This document shows positions 1 to 8,836 of a stretch of DNA of 64,000 bases, piece by piece. Under the pieces are notes generated by a model that was not told where the DNA came from, made no database searches, and saw only the letters and a program-made list of their open reading frames with translations. How positions within the stretch are numbered: the stretch's first letter is position 1; each line of letters starts with the position of its first letter. The DNA comes from Paraburkholderia panacisoli (lineage in GTDB: Bacteria; Pseudomonadota; Gammaproteobacteria; Burkholderiales; Burkholderiaceae): positions 1-64,000 of the forward strand of contig NZ_VTUZ01000024.1 in the NCBI RefSeq assembly GCF_008369935.1. Direction: 5' to 3'. The position numbers and the translations under genes were made by a program.

Positions 1-28
1 CGAGCGGCTCAAGCAACTTCCAAATGAA

Positions 29-62
29 AAACGGCCCGGGCGCAATTGCGCTCGAGCCGTTA
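29..62 (-). terminator. Rho-independent terminator downstream of erpA
   Basis: An inverted repeat with outer arms AACGGC/GCCGTT and an inner GCGCAATTGCGC core is followed on the minus strand by a run of five T. It lies about 107 bases past the erpA stop and fits the 3' end of that minus-strand transcript. The first 28 bases of the window hold nothing I can assign. Confidence 0.6.
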
Positions 63-168
63 AATCCAGACCTTTCCGCTACACCGTTCGATTCCTGAAG
101 AAAGACCTTAACTGAACGGCATTAGGGTCGAGGCCCCGTTTTTTGCACAGCCTGTTGCACGACGCCGA

Positions 169-534
169 TCACACCGAGAACGACGAGCCGCAACCACAGG
201 TGGTGGTAGCGTTCGGGTTCTTGATGACGAACTGCGCGCCGTTGATGTCGTCCTTGTAATCGATCTCTGCGCCGACCAGGTACTGGTAGCTCATCGAGTC
301 GATCAGCAGCTGGACGCCGCTCTTGTTCATGACGGTGTCGTCTTCGTTGACGGCTTCGTCGAATGTGAAACCGTACTGAAAGCCCGAGCAGCCGCCGCCC
401 TGCACGAAAACGCGCAGTTTGAGGTCCGCATTGCCTTCTTCTTCGATCAGTTGCTTGACCTTGTCAGCCGCTGCGTCGGTAAAAACGAAGGGGGCGGGCA
501 TCTCGGTCACGGGTGTATCGGTGACTGCGTTCAT
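169..534 (-). CDS. erpA: Iron-sulfur cluster insertion protein ErpA
   Basis: A 121-residue A-type carrier that delivers Fe-S clusters to apo-proteins in the cytoplasm, in E. coli including IspG/IspH of isoprenoid synthesis. The three conserved cluster-binding cysteines are present: C49 in GGGCSGF, and C113 and C115 in the C-terminal TCGCGSSF motif. Length matches the family. The N-terminal 15 residues are a variable tail. The gene lies downstream of rplM-rpsI on the same strand, a common betaproteobacterial order, but the rpsI terminator at 735-764 implies its own promoter. IscA is the main alternative; the context and the C-terminal SSFSV ending favour ErpA. Confidence 0.93.
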
Positions 535-734
535 TCGAACTCTCCAAAAAGCTTCTAGCCGCTATTGTAGGGCTGATCTGAATATCGTGCTGAAGCCCAC
601 AAAATCAATGGGTTCTTCCCGCGGCACCAACGGACGGCGCGAACGAAAAAAAACACTGCTCCGGCGACGAATCCGCAGCCGCCAGCCCGAGCCTCGGAGC
701 CATAACTCAAAGCCACAACCCAGAGTCATAAAAA

Positions 735-764
735 AAGCCGCCTTCGCGAAAGCGTTGGCGGCTT
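735..764 (-). terminator. Terminator of the rplM-rpsI operon
   Basis: The stem AAGCCGCC/GGCGGCTT with an internal TTCGCGAAAGCG element is followed on the minus strand by seven T. It sits 43 bases after the rpsI stop. Confidence 0.85.
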
Positions 765-806
765 TTGCAGCGCACCGGCCCTGGAGCCGGTTCGCACCCG
801 AAGCGA

Positions 807-1199
807 TTAACGCTTCGAGAATTGCTTCCTGCGACGTGCCTTGTGGAAACCGACCTTCTTACGTTCCACTTCACGCGCGTCACGCGTGACGAAGCCTGCC
901 TTCGACAGTTCCGGCTTCAGCGTTGCGTCGTAGTCCATCAGCGCGCGGGTGATGCCGTGGCGAACCGCACCGGCTTGACCCGTTTCACCGCCACCCGTCA
1001 CGTTGACCTTGATGTCGAACGTGACGCCGTGGTTCGTGAGTTCCAGCGGCTGACGCACGATCATCAGCGACGTTTCGCGCGAGAAGTAATCGGCGATAGG
1101 CTTGCCGTTCACAACGATGTCGCCCTTGCCTGCCTTGATGAACACGCGTGCGACGGCGCTCTTGCGGCGGCCCGTGCCGTAATTCCAGTTACCGATCAT
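807..1199 (-). CDS. rpsI: 30S ribosomal protein S9
   Basis: A 130-residue S9 protein, a small-subunit component whose C-terminal tail reaches the P-site tRNA. Visible hallmarks are the N-terminal YGTGRRKSAVARV segment, the GGGETGQAGA loop and the basic C-terminal KARRRKQFSKR tail. Length equals that of the E. coli protein. It follows rplM by 11 bases on the same strand, the near-universal L13-S9 operon, and a strong terminator follows it. Confidence 0.98.
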   Translation of the reverse strand: MIGNWNYGTGRRKSAVARVFIKAGKGDIVVNGKPIADYFSRETSLMIVRQPLELTNHGVTFDIKVNVTGGGETGQAGAVRHGITRALMDYDATLKPELSKAGFVTRDAREVERKKVGFHKARRRKQFSKR

Positions 1200-1210
1200 G
1201 TGGGCTCCCC

Positions 1211-1639
1211 TTAGATCTCGAGCGCTTTCGGCTGTTGTGCCGAATGCGGATGCGTTGCTTCAGCGTAGACCTTCAGCTTCTTGATCATCGCGTAGCCGAG
1301 CGGGCCCTTCGGCAGCATGCCCTTGACCGCTTTCTCAAGCGCGCGGCCCGGGAAGCGTTCCTGCATCTTGCCGAACGTCGTTTCATAGATACCGCCCGGG
1401 TAACCCGAGTGGCGATAGTACTTCTTGTCAGTAGCCTTGTTGCCCGTGACCTTCAGCTTGCCGGCGTTGATAACGATGATGAAATCACCGGTGTCGACGT
1501 GGGGAGTGAATTCAGGCTTGTGCTTGCCGCGAAGACGGTGTGCCACTTCGCTGGCGACACGCCCGAGAACCTTATCCGTCGCGTCAATCACGTACCATTC
1601 GCGCGTCACCTCATGGGCTTTTGCGGAAAACGTCTTCAT
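1211..1639 (-). CDS. rplM: 50S ribosomal protein L13
   Basis: A 142-residue L13, an early-assembly large-subunit protein. The N-terminal MKTFSAKAHEVTREWYVIDA segment, the DTGDFIIVINA core and the RALEKAVKGMLPKGPLG signature are family-typical. It is the first gene of rplM-rpsI and has a good sigma70 promoter at 1761-1790, which leaves an untranslated leader of roughly 115 bases. In E. coli L13 represses its own mRNA through the leader; the same control is possible here but I did not identify the structure. Confidence 0.98.
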   Translation of the reverse strand: MKTFSAKAHEVTREWYVIDATDKVLGRVASEVAHRLRGKHKPEFTPHVDTGDFIIVINAGKLKVTGNKATDKKYYRHSGYPGGIYETTFGKMQERFPGRALEKAVKGMLPKGPLGYAMIKKLKVYAEATHPHSAQQPKALEI

Positions 1640-1760
1640 GATCGATCCAAAAAAATTGCTGCGCCCAATGTGTTTTTTCCTGCTTGTAGTGTGCGCATCG
1701 AGGCGCGTGCAGGCTCTCCCTGGTTCTTCCTCCGCGGGCGCGGATGCGGAAAAGCCCTGA

Positions 1761-1790
1761 ATTATAAAGGAATTTGCGACTGCAAGTCAA
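1761..1790 (-). promoter_or_regulatory. Sigma70 promoter of rplM-rpsI
   Basis: On the minus strand the -35 is TTGACT (1785-1790) and the -10 is a perfect TATAAT (1761-1766), separated by 18 bases. It is correctly placed upstream of rplM. Confidence 0.75.
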
Positions 1791-1920
1791 AACGTGCGCG
1801 GTTTTGTGACTCCGCACCGCAGGTAAGCGATGCGACGCGGGCCATTTCGCGCCCTCAGCCGGCCTGAAATCGAGCTTAATTTCGACAACAGCAACGCAAC
1901 CGCAAGAGCGAAAACAGGCG

Positions 1921-2013
1921 AAAAAAAACCCGAACGAGCGGTTCGGGTTTAATCCACCAAAGGAGGAGGTGGAGGAGACAGCGGAGGTTGTGCAAACTAC
2001 TGCAACCGATGGT
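1921..2013 (-). ncRNA. Candidate small RNA with anti-Shine-Dalgarno hairpin loop
   Basis: This orphan transcription unit of about 93 nt has its own promoter (2018-2046) and terminator (stem 1928-1936/1941-1949, GAAC-rich arms, then eight T). Before the terminator is a hairpin with stem CCACC/GGUGG (1954-1958/1968-1972) whose 9-nt loop reads UCCUCCUUU, the complement of a ribosome binding site. A second CU-rich stretch, CCUCCGCUGUCUCCUCC, lies 5' of it. No convincing ORF of this size is present. The architecture resembles anti-SD-loop sRNAs described in Burkholderiales, such as NcS27 of B. cenocepacia; that comparison is from memory. The start is estimated 5-8 bases past the -10. The rest of the 1640-2343 spacer holds only the rplM promoter and leader and the OsmC upstream region. 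Confidence 0.7.
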
Positions 2014-2017
2014 AGCG

Positions 2018-2046
2018 ATTATATGAGTCCAGCTTGTGCGACGCAA
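2018..2046 (-). promoter_or_regulatory. Sigma70 promoter of the candidate sRNA
   Basis: On the minus strand TTGCGT (2041-2046) and a perfect TATAAT (2018-2023) are spaced by exactly 17 bases. No protein start lies within reach downstream, so its product is the sRNA ending near 1921. Confidence 0.75.
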
Positions 2047-2343
2047 GAATATTTGCATTGCGAAATTCGATTTCACAATGCGGTAGTCAGCCACAAACAT
2101 CGAATGAGCCAAAATCTCCTTTTAAATCAGTCACTCGATGCTTCAACGCGAAGGGGTGGCGCAAAGCATGTCTAGAGTAAAACCCCTAAACTCATCAGGG
2201 CATTCCCGAATCGGCTGAACATGCCGCACCGCAACACACAAGCCGCTATCCTGCATAATTTTCGTCAAAAGTCGCCTCGGGCGGATCCGCAGGCCTCGGG
2301 CTACAATGCCGTCTCGATATTGCAAAGCGCGGTGGAGCACAGC

Positions 2344-2766
2344 ATGGAATGCAAAGTGAGCTGGATGGGGCAAGACGGGATGGCATTCGCGGCCGAGACA
2401 GGCAGCGGTCATCTGGTCGCGATGGACGGCGCGCCTGAAGGCGGCGGCCGCAATCTCGCGCCGCGTCCGATGGAAATGGTTCTGCTCGGCACGGGCGGCT
2501 GCACCGCCTACGACGTCGTGATGATCCTGAAGAAGAGCCGCCAGGAAGTCGCCGGTTGCTCGGTGACGCTGAAGGCCGAACGCGCCAGCGAAGATCCGAA
2601 GGTGTTCACCAAGATCCACTTCCACTTCACCGTCACCGGCAAGAACCTGAACCCGGCCACCGTGGAGCGCGCAATCAATCTGTCGCACGACAAATACTGC
2701 TCGGCCTCGATCATGATCGCGAAAACCGCCGAGCTGACGCACTCGTTCGACATCGTCGCGAACTGA
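2344..2766 (+). CDS. OsmC family protein
   Basis: A 140-residue OsmC/Ohr-fold protein of the YhfA type, a family of thiol-dependent peroxide-reducing or redox proteins. The two conserved cysteines are visible: C53 in GTGGCTAYDV and C119 in HDKYCSAS. The frame stays open upstream to 2221, but the alignable protein starts at MECKVSW, so I place the start at 2344. It is a single gene between the sRNA and rnpB; the hairpin at 2855-2886 may end its transcript. Substrate specificity cannot be told from the sequence. Confidence 0.88.
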   Translation: MECKVSWMGQDGMAFAAETGSGHLVAMDGAPEGGGRNLAPRPMEMVLLGTGGCTAYDVVMILKKSRQEVAGCSVTLKAERASEDPKVFTKIHFHFTVTGKNLNPATVERAINLSHDKYCSASIMIAKTAELTHSFDIVAN

Positions 2767-2854
2767 GCGGCCAATGGCTGGCCCTGGCGCGCTGCGCCGC
2801 GGCAACCGCCATGCTGGCGCCGGACGGGGCGTCCAAAATACGCGCACCAAATGA

Positions 2855-2886
2855 AAATGCCGGCGTCCGCAAGGACGCCGGCATTT
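2855..2886. terminator. Hairpin terminator between the OsmC gene and rnpB
   Basis: A perfect 14-bp stem (2855-2868/2873-2886) with a GCAA loop lies between two convergent transcription units. Both sides have short T-rich tails, so it may act on both strands. Confidence 0.7.
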
Positions 2887-2898
2887 CTTGTTCAGGTG

Positions 2899-3312
<414 letters not shown>

Positions 3313-3458
3313 TGCGGCGGATTTTAACATCTGCGCGGCCGGCAAGCCGCCGCATCGGCTGAAATAGCCGAATGGCGAGCGGAAACAGCAATGGGATGCG
3401 AGCGATCCGCCGTAGTGGATACGGGCAGCGAGTCTCGCCGAAAACCTCGCGGTCCCTT

Positions 3459-4316
3459 TTAGCGGCTGCGCCGCCCCGCGCGAAATACCGATGCGTCGTC
3501 GTAAAACGCGGACGATTCGTTCTCGGGCCACCAGCCCGGAATGCCTAGCACCGGAAGCGGCGCAAACATGCGGCTCGTCAGCGCTTCGGTGCCGAGCAGC
3601 GCCGTGCTGACCGATTCGTCCAGCCACGCGTCGCGCGCAGCAGCGTCCCATTCGAAATACGCGGCCGGCACATCGACGATCCAAGCATGCCCCGTGCAAG
3701 CCTTGAACGGCGCGATCAGCTTTTCCAGCAACGCGTGGCCGAAGCAGCGCACTTCGCAACTCGTACCCCACGCATCGCGCCGGGCAACCAGCAGCGTCTG
3801 CCAGTCGAAGCCGCGTAGCGCCATGCTCAAGGCGGGATCGGCACAGGCGAACAGCAAAGCGTTCTCATCGAACAAGGTCAGCGTATCGCGCACGCCGCCG
3901 CGGGTCGGGCCGACGCCCAGCGCGTCGATCGCCGCCGACTGCCGCGCGTTCAACGCCGCCTTGATGCGCGGAAACGCAAACCACATCGAGCCGTTGAAGA
4001 AGTCGTGCAGATTGTGGCGCGTCGGCACGCAGCCGGTCGACGCGATGTGCGCCTCGTACGCCGCGCCGGCCGGCAGATCGTCCTGCGCGATGAACGCAAG
4101 GCGCTGACCGCGGCCCGTGGTCAGCCGCATCTCGGCGGCGTCGGCGTTCATTTCGGCGAGCAAGGCCGCGTAGCCCGTCAGCGCGGCCTGCTGCCAGCGC
4201 AGGCCGCGCCGGGCAAACTGCGCGAACCATGGCTGCGACCAGTCGATCGCGGCGAAGCCCGGCAGTGCTCCTGCCCCGGCTGGCGCCGCGTCGTGCCCCG
4301 TCTCACGCAGCTGCAT
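3459..4316 (-). CDS. DUF3025 domain-containing protein
   Basis: A 285-residue cytoplasmic protein of the DUF3025 family, whose function is unknown. The defining block PTRHNLHDFFNGSMWFAFPR is at residues 98-117. No signal peptide or membrane segment is seen. It starts 12 bases after the pyrC stop, so it is very likely the second gene of a pyrC operon. That pairing is conserved in related bacteria as far as I recall, but it does not give a function. Confidence 0.85.
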   Translation of the reverse strand: MQLRETGHDAAPAGAGALPGFAAIDWSQPWFAQFARRGLRWQQAALTGYAALLAEMNADAAEMRLTTGRGQRLAFIAQDDLPAGAAYEAHIASTGCVPTRHNLHDFFNGSMWFAFPRIKAALNARQSAAIDALGVGPTRGGVRDTLTLFDENALLFACADPALSMALRGFDWQTLLVARRDAWGTSCEVRCFGHALLEKLIAPFKACTGHAWIVDVPAAYFEWDAAARDAWLDESVSTALLGTEALTSRMFAPLPVLGIPGWWPENESSAFYDDASVFRAGRRSR

Positions 4317-4328
4317 CGAGCCGATGCC

Positions 4329-5390
4329 TCAAACCAGGCGCCAGCCAATCGACTCGCCGCCACGCAGCGGCACGACCGGCGTATCGCCGACCGGCAATTC
4401 GGCCGGCAGCGTCCATTCCTCGCGACGCAGCGTCACTTGCTCCGCGTTGCGCGGCAGGCCGTAGAAATCCGCGCCGAAGAAGCTCGCGAAGCCTTCGAGC
4501 TTGTCGAGCGCACCGGCTTTGTCGAATGCCTCGGTGTACAGCTCGAGCGCGTGCAGCGCCGTGTAGCAGCCCGCGCAACCGCACGCATGCTCCTTCAAGC
4601 CCTTCGGGTGCGGCGCGCTGTCGGTGCCGAGGAAGAAGCGCGGATTGCCCGACGTCGCCGCCTCGACCAGCGCCACGCGATGCGTCTCACGCTTCAACAC
4701 GGGCAAGCAGTAGTAGTGCGGGCGAATGCCGCCCTGGAAGATCGCATTGCGGTTGTACAGCAGATGGTGCGCGGTGATCGTCGCGCCGAGCAGCTCAGGC
4801 GACGCACCGGCTTCGCGGATGTAGTCGACCGCGTCTTTCGTCGTGATGTGTTCGAACACCACCTTCAGCGCCGGGAACGCGCGGCGCAGCGGCGTCATCA
4901 CGCGGTCGATGAACACCTTCTCGCGGTCGAACAGATCGATCGACGAATCCGTCACTTCGCCGTGCACCAGCAGCGGCATGCCCAATTCCTGCATCGTTTC
5001 GAGCGTTTTCGCGCACTTCATGATGTCGGTGACCCCCGCGTCTGAATTGGTCGTGGCCCCCGCCGGATACAGCTTCACGCCATGCACGAAGCCGCTCTCT
5101 CGCGCGCGGCGGATCTCGTCGGGCGGCGTGTTATCGGTCAGGTACAGCGTCATCAGCGGTTCGAATTTCGCACCATCCGGAATCGCGGCAATGATCCGCT
5201 CGCGGTACGCCTGCGCCATCGCGGTAGTCGTGACCGGCGGCTTCAGGTTCGGCATGATGATCGCGCGGCCGAACTGGCGCGCGGTGTCCGGCAGCACGGC
5301 GGCCAGCATCTCGCCGTCGCGAACGTGCAGGTGCCAGTCGTCGGGACGGGTGAGCGTGATGGAGTCGGGGGAAACGTTAGAAGCGGTCAT
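4329..5390 (-). CDS. pyrC: Dihydroorotase
   Basis: The third step of pyrimidine synthesis, cyclising carbamoyl-aspartate to dihydroorotate. It is 353 residues, class II (E. coli type). The binuclear zinc ligands are visible: H20 and H22 (WHLHVRDG), the carboxylated lysine K106 (GVKLYPAG), H143, H181 and D257 (GTDSAPH). The frame is open far upstream, but homology begins at MTASNVSPDS, so I place the start at 5390. It is followed by the DUF3025 gene. A second pyrimidine gene, pyrF, lies at 49.9-50.7 kb. Confidence 0.96.
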   Translation of the reverse strand: MTASNVSPDSITLTRPDDWHLHVRDGEMLAAVLPDTARQFGRAIIMPNLKPPVTTTAMAQAYRERIIAAIPDGAKFEPLMTLYLTDNTPPDEIRRARESGFVHGVKLYPAGATTNSDAGVTDIMKCAKTLETMQELGMPLLVHGEVTDSSIDLFDREKVFIDRVMTPLRRAFPALKVVFEHITTKDAVDYIREAGASPELLGATITAHHLLYNRNAIFQGGIRPHYYCLPVLKRETHRVALVEAATSGNPRFFLGTDSAPHPKGLKEHACGCAGCYTALHALELYTEAFDKAGALDKLEGFASFFGADFYGLPRNAEQVTLRREEWTLPAELPVGDTPVVPLRGGESIGWRLV

Positions 5391-5558
5391 GGCGAATGGG
5401 GAACGAAGATTCTGCGGGAAAAGCCAATCGACCCGGTCAAACCGCCGTGTTGCGGCCCAAACACACGTCAATTTTGCTATTTGGCGTTTCTGGCTCGGTG
5501 ATATGCTTGGAAAATCATCATTGTAACGGCTCGCCCCGTTCACAGGCTCACCCGCAAC

Positions 5559-6494
5559 ATGTGCCAACTTCTCGGAATGAACTGCGCCGCGCCGACGGAC
5601 GTCACCTTCTCGTTCACCGGCTTCGCGGCGCGCGGCGGCGTCACCGATCATCATGCCGACGGCTGGGGCATCGCCTTCTTCGAGGATAAAGCCTGCCGCC
5701 TGTTCATCGACCATCAGTCGTCGGCCACCTCGCCGATCGCCGAGATGGTCAAGCGCTACCCGATCAAATCGAAGAACACGATCGCTCACATCCGCAAGGC
5801 GACGCAAGGGCATATCCTGCTCGAAAACTGCCACCCGTTCATGCGCGAACTGTGGGGGCGTCACTGGATCTTCGCGCACAACGGCGATCTGAAAGATTAT
5901 GCGCCGCAACTGTCGGGCGTTTATCAGCCGGTCGGCACGACCGACAGCGAGCTCGCTGTCTGCGCGCTGCTGGAAGGTTTGCGCAAGGCGTTTCCGGGTG
6001 CGCAGCAACCTCCGCTCGAAGAACTGTTCGCCGCGCTCGAAACCCTCACGCGCGAAATCACGCAGTTCGGCGTGTTCAATTTCCTGATGTCGAACGGCCA
6101 GGCGCTGTTCGCGCATTGCTCGACGCATCTGCATTACATCGTGCGGCGCTGGCCGTTTTCCACCGCGCACCTGGTCGACGCGGACGTGTCGATCGACTTC
6201 GCCAAATACACGACGCCGGAAGACCGCGTCGCGGTGATCGCGACCAAGCCGTTGACCGACAACGAAGTCTGGACCGCATTCGAGCCGGGCGATCTGATGA
6301 TGTTCCAGCATGGCGACGTGATCGGCCGCATCAACGTGCCGGTGCCGGCGTCGGTGCTCGAAAAGCTGCGCAATCCCGCGCTGGATGCGTCGGCGTCGGC
6401 CACCACGATCGCAGCGTCGACGGCGCACACGGTCATGGCCGACAGCGAGTCCGACCTCGAAGCGGCCGACGACGCCGCGGCATTCGAGTCCTGA
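5559..6494 (+). CDS. Class II glutamine amidotransferase, YafJ type
   Basis: A 311-residue protein with an N-terminal nucleophile (Ntn) glutaminase fold. The start MCQLLGMN puts the catalytic Cys at position 2, exposed after Met removal. Other glutaminase motifs are HHADGWGIAFF, the HIRKATQG segment and WIFAHNGDL. The last 50 residues are Ala/Ser/Asp-rich and probably disordered. YafJ-like proteins are putative amidotransferases with no settled acceptor. The gene is divergent from pyrC and convergent with gltL, with a terminator at 6551-6570. Confidence 0.85.
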   Translation: MCQLLGMNCAAPTDVTFSFTGFAARGGVTDHHADGWGIAFFEDKACRLFIDHQSSATSPIAEMVKRYPIKSKNTIAHIRKATQGHILLENCHPFMRELWGRHWIFAHNGDLKDYAPQLSGVYQPVGTTDSELAVCALLEGLRKAFPGAQQPPLEELFAALETLTREITQFGVFNFLMSNGQALFAHCSTHLHYIVRRWPFSTAHLVDADVSIDFAKYTTPEDRVAVIATKPLTDNEVWTAFEPGDLMMFQHGDVIGRINVPVPASVLEKLRNPALDASASATTIAASTAHTVMADSESDLEAADDAAAFES

Positions 6495-6550
6495 TCACGC
6501 CACACGCCGCGCTCGCGGACCAGACCGGATAGATCACCCGCCAACAGAAA

Positions 6551-6570
6551 AGCCGCTCCCGGGAGCGGCT
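6551..6570. terminator. Bidirectional terminator between the YafJ-type gene and gltL
   Basis: AGCCGCTCCC followed directly by GGGAGCGGCT forms a perfect 20-bp palindrome flanked by A4 and T6, suited to ending both convergent transcripts. Confidence 0.85.
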
Positions 6571-6614
6571 TTTTTCGTTCACGCCAGCCCCAAAGCGCTG
6601 GCCGTGCAAGACCC

Positions 6615-7340
6615 TCAGTGCAGGATCTTCGCCAGAAAATCCTTCGCGCGATCCGACTTCGGATTGGCGAAGAAATCTTCCTTGCGGTCGTCTTCGACGA
6701 TCAAGCCCTTGTCCATGAAGATCACGCGGTGCGCGACCTTCTTCGCAAAGCCCATTTCGTGCGTAACGCACATCATGGTCATGCCTTCCTGCGCGAGTTC
6801 GACCATCACGTCGAGCACTTCGTTGATCATTTCCGGATCGAGCGCCGAGGTAGGCTCGTCGAACAGCATCGCGATCGGGTCCATCGACAACGCACGCGCA
6901 ATCGCCACGCGCTGCTGCTGACCGCCCGACAACTGTCCCGGAAACTTGTCCGCATGCGCGCGCAAGCCGACGCGATCGAGCAGCTTCAGCCCTTTCGCGG
7001 TGGCTTCGTCGCTCGAGCGGCCGAGCACCTTCATCTGCGCGAGCGTCAGGTTCTGCACGATCGACAGATGCGGGAACAGCTCGAAGTGCTGGAACACCAT
7101 GCCGACCTTCGAACGCAGCTTCGACAGATTCGTTTTCTTGTCGGTCAGCGACTGGCCGTTGATGACGATCTCGCCCTTCTGGAACGGCTCGAGGCCGTTG
7201 ACCGTCTTGATCAGCGTGGACTTGCCCGAGCCCGACGGCCCGCACACCACCACCACTTCACCTTTTTTGACTTCCGTCGTGCAGTCGGTCAGCACCTGGA
7301 ACTGACCGTACCACTTCGAAACATTCTTGATAGAGATCAT
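6615..7340 (-). CDS. gltL: Glutamate/aspartate ABC transporter ATP-binding protein
   Basis: A 241-residue ATPase that powers polar amino acid uptake across the inner membrane with GltJ and GltK. The Walker A motif GPSGSGKST is at 34-42, the signature LSGGQQQR at 137-144, and Walker B MLFDEP at 158-163. Its ATG overlaps the gltK stop (ATGA), so translation is coupled. It is the last gene of gltIJKL, followed by the bidirectional terminator at 6551-6570. Confidence 0.94.
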   Translation of the reverse strand: MISIKNVSKWYGQFQVLTDCTTEVKKGEVVVVCGPSGSGKSTLIKTVNGLEPFQKGEIVINGQSLTDKKTNLSKLRSKVGMVFQHFELFPHLSIVQNLTLAQMKVLGRSSDEATAKGLKLLDRVGLRAHADKFPGQLSGGQQQRVAIARALSMDPIAMLFDEPTSALDPEMINEVLDVMVELAQEGMTMMCVTHEMGFAKKVAHRVIFMDKGLIVEDDRKEDFFANPKSDRAKDFLAKILH

Positions 7341-8014
7341 CTTGCGACCTTTTTCTGAAGACCTTTGACAAGGCTCGACGCGACCACACAGATCACGAAA
7401 TAAACCGCGCCCGCGAACAGTACCATCTCGACATTCGTGCCGTCACGATCGCCAATATTCGTGGCGGTGCGGAAGAAGTCGGCGAGGCTGATCACATAGA
7501 CGAGCGACGTATCCTGAAACAGCACGATACCCTGCGTGAGCAGCAGCGGCACCATTGCGCGGAACGCCTGAGGCAGCACGATCAGGCGCATCGATTGCGC
7601 GTAGGTCATGCCGAGCGCGAACGCCGCGTTGACCTGCCCGCGCGGCACCGCCTGGATGCCGGCGCGGATGATCTCCGAATAGTACGCTGCCTCGAACAGC
7701 GAGAAAGCGACCATTGCCGATGCGAGGCGGATGTCGATATCCGGCGACAGCCCGAGCACGTTTTGCAGCACTTGCGGCACGATCAGGAAGAACCACAGCA
7801 GCACCATCACCAGCGGGATCGAACGGAAGATCGTCACGTAGCCCTTCGCGAACCACTCGAAGGGTTTGAACGACGACAGCCGCAGCATCGCCAGAATGGT
7901 GCCCCAGATGATGCCGAACACGATCGCGATCAACGTGATCTTCAAGGTGACGATGGCACCGGTCCACAGCGTAGGCAGTGCGCCCGGAATACCACTCCAG
8001 TCGAAATGATGCAT
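7337..8014 (-). CDS. gltK: Glutamate/aspartate ABC transporter permease GltK
   Basis: A 225-residue inner-membrane permease of the HisM/GltK family with several hydrophobic helices and the EAA-type loop near YSEIIRAGIQAVPRGQVNAA. I use the ATG at 8014, which overlaps the gltJ stop and has GGAGG six bases upstream; a GTG one codon earlier is the alternative. It forms the channel with GltJ. Confidence 0.92.
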   Translation of the reverse strand: MHHFDWSGIPGALPTLWTGAIVTLKITLIAIVFGIIWGTILAMLRLSSFKPFEWFAKGYVTIFRSIPLVMVLLWFFLIVPQVLQNVLGLSPDIDIRLASAMVAFSLFEAAYYSEIIRAGIQAVPRGQVNAAFALGMTYAQSMRLIVLPQAFRAMVPLLLTQGIVLFQDTSLVYVISLADFFRTATNIGDRDGTNVEMVLFAGAVYFVICVVASSLVKGLQKKVAR

Positions 8015-8754
8015 CACTTGCCTCCGATATAGCCGGTCAACCGGGTTTTCGCTTCGACCCAGCGCATCAGTTGCATCACCACCAGGTTGATCAGCATGTA
8101 CGCCACCGTGACCGCGATGAACGACTCATAAGTCTGCGACGTGTAGTCGACCAGTTGGCGCGCCTGCGCGGACAGGTCAAGCAGACCGATCGTCGACGCG
8201 ACCGCCGAGTTCTTGAAGATGTTCAGAAATTCGGACGTGAGCGGCGGCACGATGATCCGGTACGCGACCGGCAGCAGCACGTAGCGATACGTCTGCCATT
8301 GCGTGAAGCCCATCGCCAGACCCGCGGCGCGCTGGCCGCGCGGCAACGCGTTGATGCCCGAGCGCACCTGCTCGCACACACGCGCGGAAGTGAACAGCCC
8401 GAGACAGATGATCGACGACGAGAAGAACTGCGCGGCTGGCGGCAGTTGCTTGAACCAGTTGCCCATCGACGCGGGCAGCAGCTCCGGTATCACCAGATAC
8501 CAGATGAAGAACTGCACGATCAGCGGGATGTTACGGAAAATCGCGACGTAGACCGTGCCGATCCCCGAGGCCCATTTGTTCGGCACCGTACGCAGCACAC
8601 CAAAAAGCGAGCCGACGATCAGCGCGATCACCCATGCCGACAGCGACACGGTAATCGTCACCCAGAGGCCCGAGAACAACCAGCCCAGATAGGTGGTCGG
8701 CTCGCCGGTGGAGACCGGACTCAGCAGAATGCCCCAGTTCCAGTGATATGACAT
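8014..8754 (-). CDS. gltJ: Glutamate/aspartate ABC transporter permease GltJ
   Basis: A 246-residue permease partner of GltK. The EAA loop region reads ARVCEQVRSGINALPRGQR, and the N-terminal MSYHWNWGILL is typical of GltJ. I choose ATG 8754, preceded by GGAG with an 8-base spacer, over an upstream TTG. The frame ends in the overlap with gltK. It lies 82 bases downstream of gltI, with a hairpin between them that may reduce readthrough. Confidence 0.93.
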   Translation of the reverse strand: MSYHWNWGILLSPVSTGEPTTYLGWLFSGLWVTITVSLSAWVIALIVGSLFGVLRTVPNKWASGIGTVYVAIFRNIPLIVQFFIWYLVIPELLPASMGNWFKQLPPAAQFFSSSIICLGLFTSARVCEQVRSGINALPRGQRAAGLAMGFTQWQTYRYVLLPVAYRIIVPPLTSEFLNIFKNSAVASTIGLLDLSAQARQLVDYTSQTYESFIAVTVAYMLINLVVMQLMRWVEAKTRLTGYIGGK

Positions 8755-8776
8755 GACCAAGACTCCAGCAAAAAGA

Positions 8777-8805
8777 AACGGAAGAAGCGCGTGGCCCCTT
8801 CCGTT
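8777..8805 (-). terminator. Intra-operon attenuating hairpin between gltI and gltJ
   Basis: The stem AACGGAAG/CTTCCGTT (8777-8784/8798-8805) has a 13-nt loop and a T-rich tail (TTTCTTTTT) on the minus strand. It probably gives partial termination or mRNA stabilisation, so that binding protein is made in excess over permease. Confidence 0.5.
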
Positions 8806-8836
8806 CCGTTCAGCGTTTCAAAAAAACAACTGAGGT

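Noticed and set aside
1876..2112. 78-codon minus-strand frame covering the sRNA region
   Set aside because: Most of it lies upstream of the mapped-by-eye promoter, and the sRNA and terminator structure explain the sequence better.
5391..6428. Upstream extension of the pyrC frame to 699 codons
   Set aside because: The extra part lies antisense to the YafJ-type gene and has no homology; pyrC homology starts at 5390.
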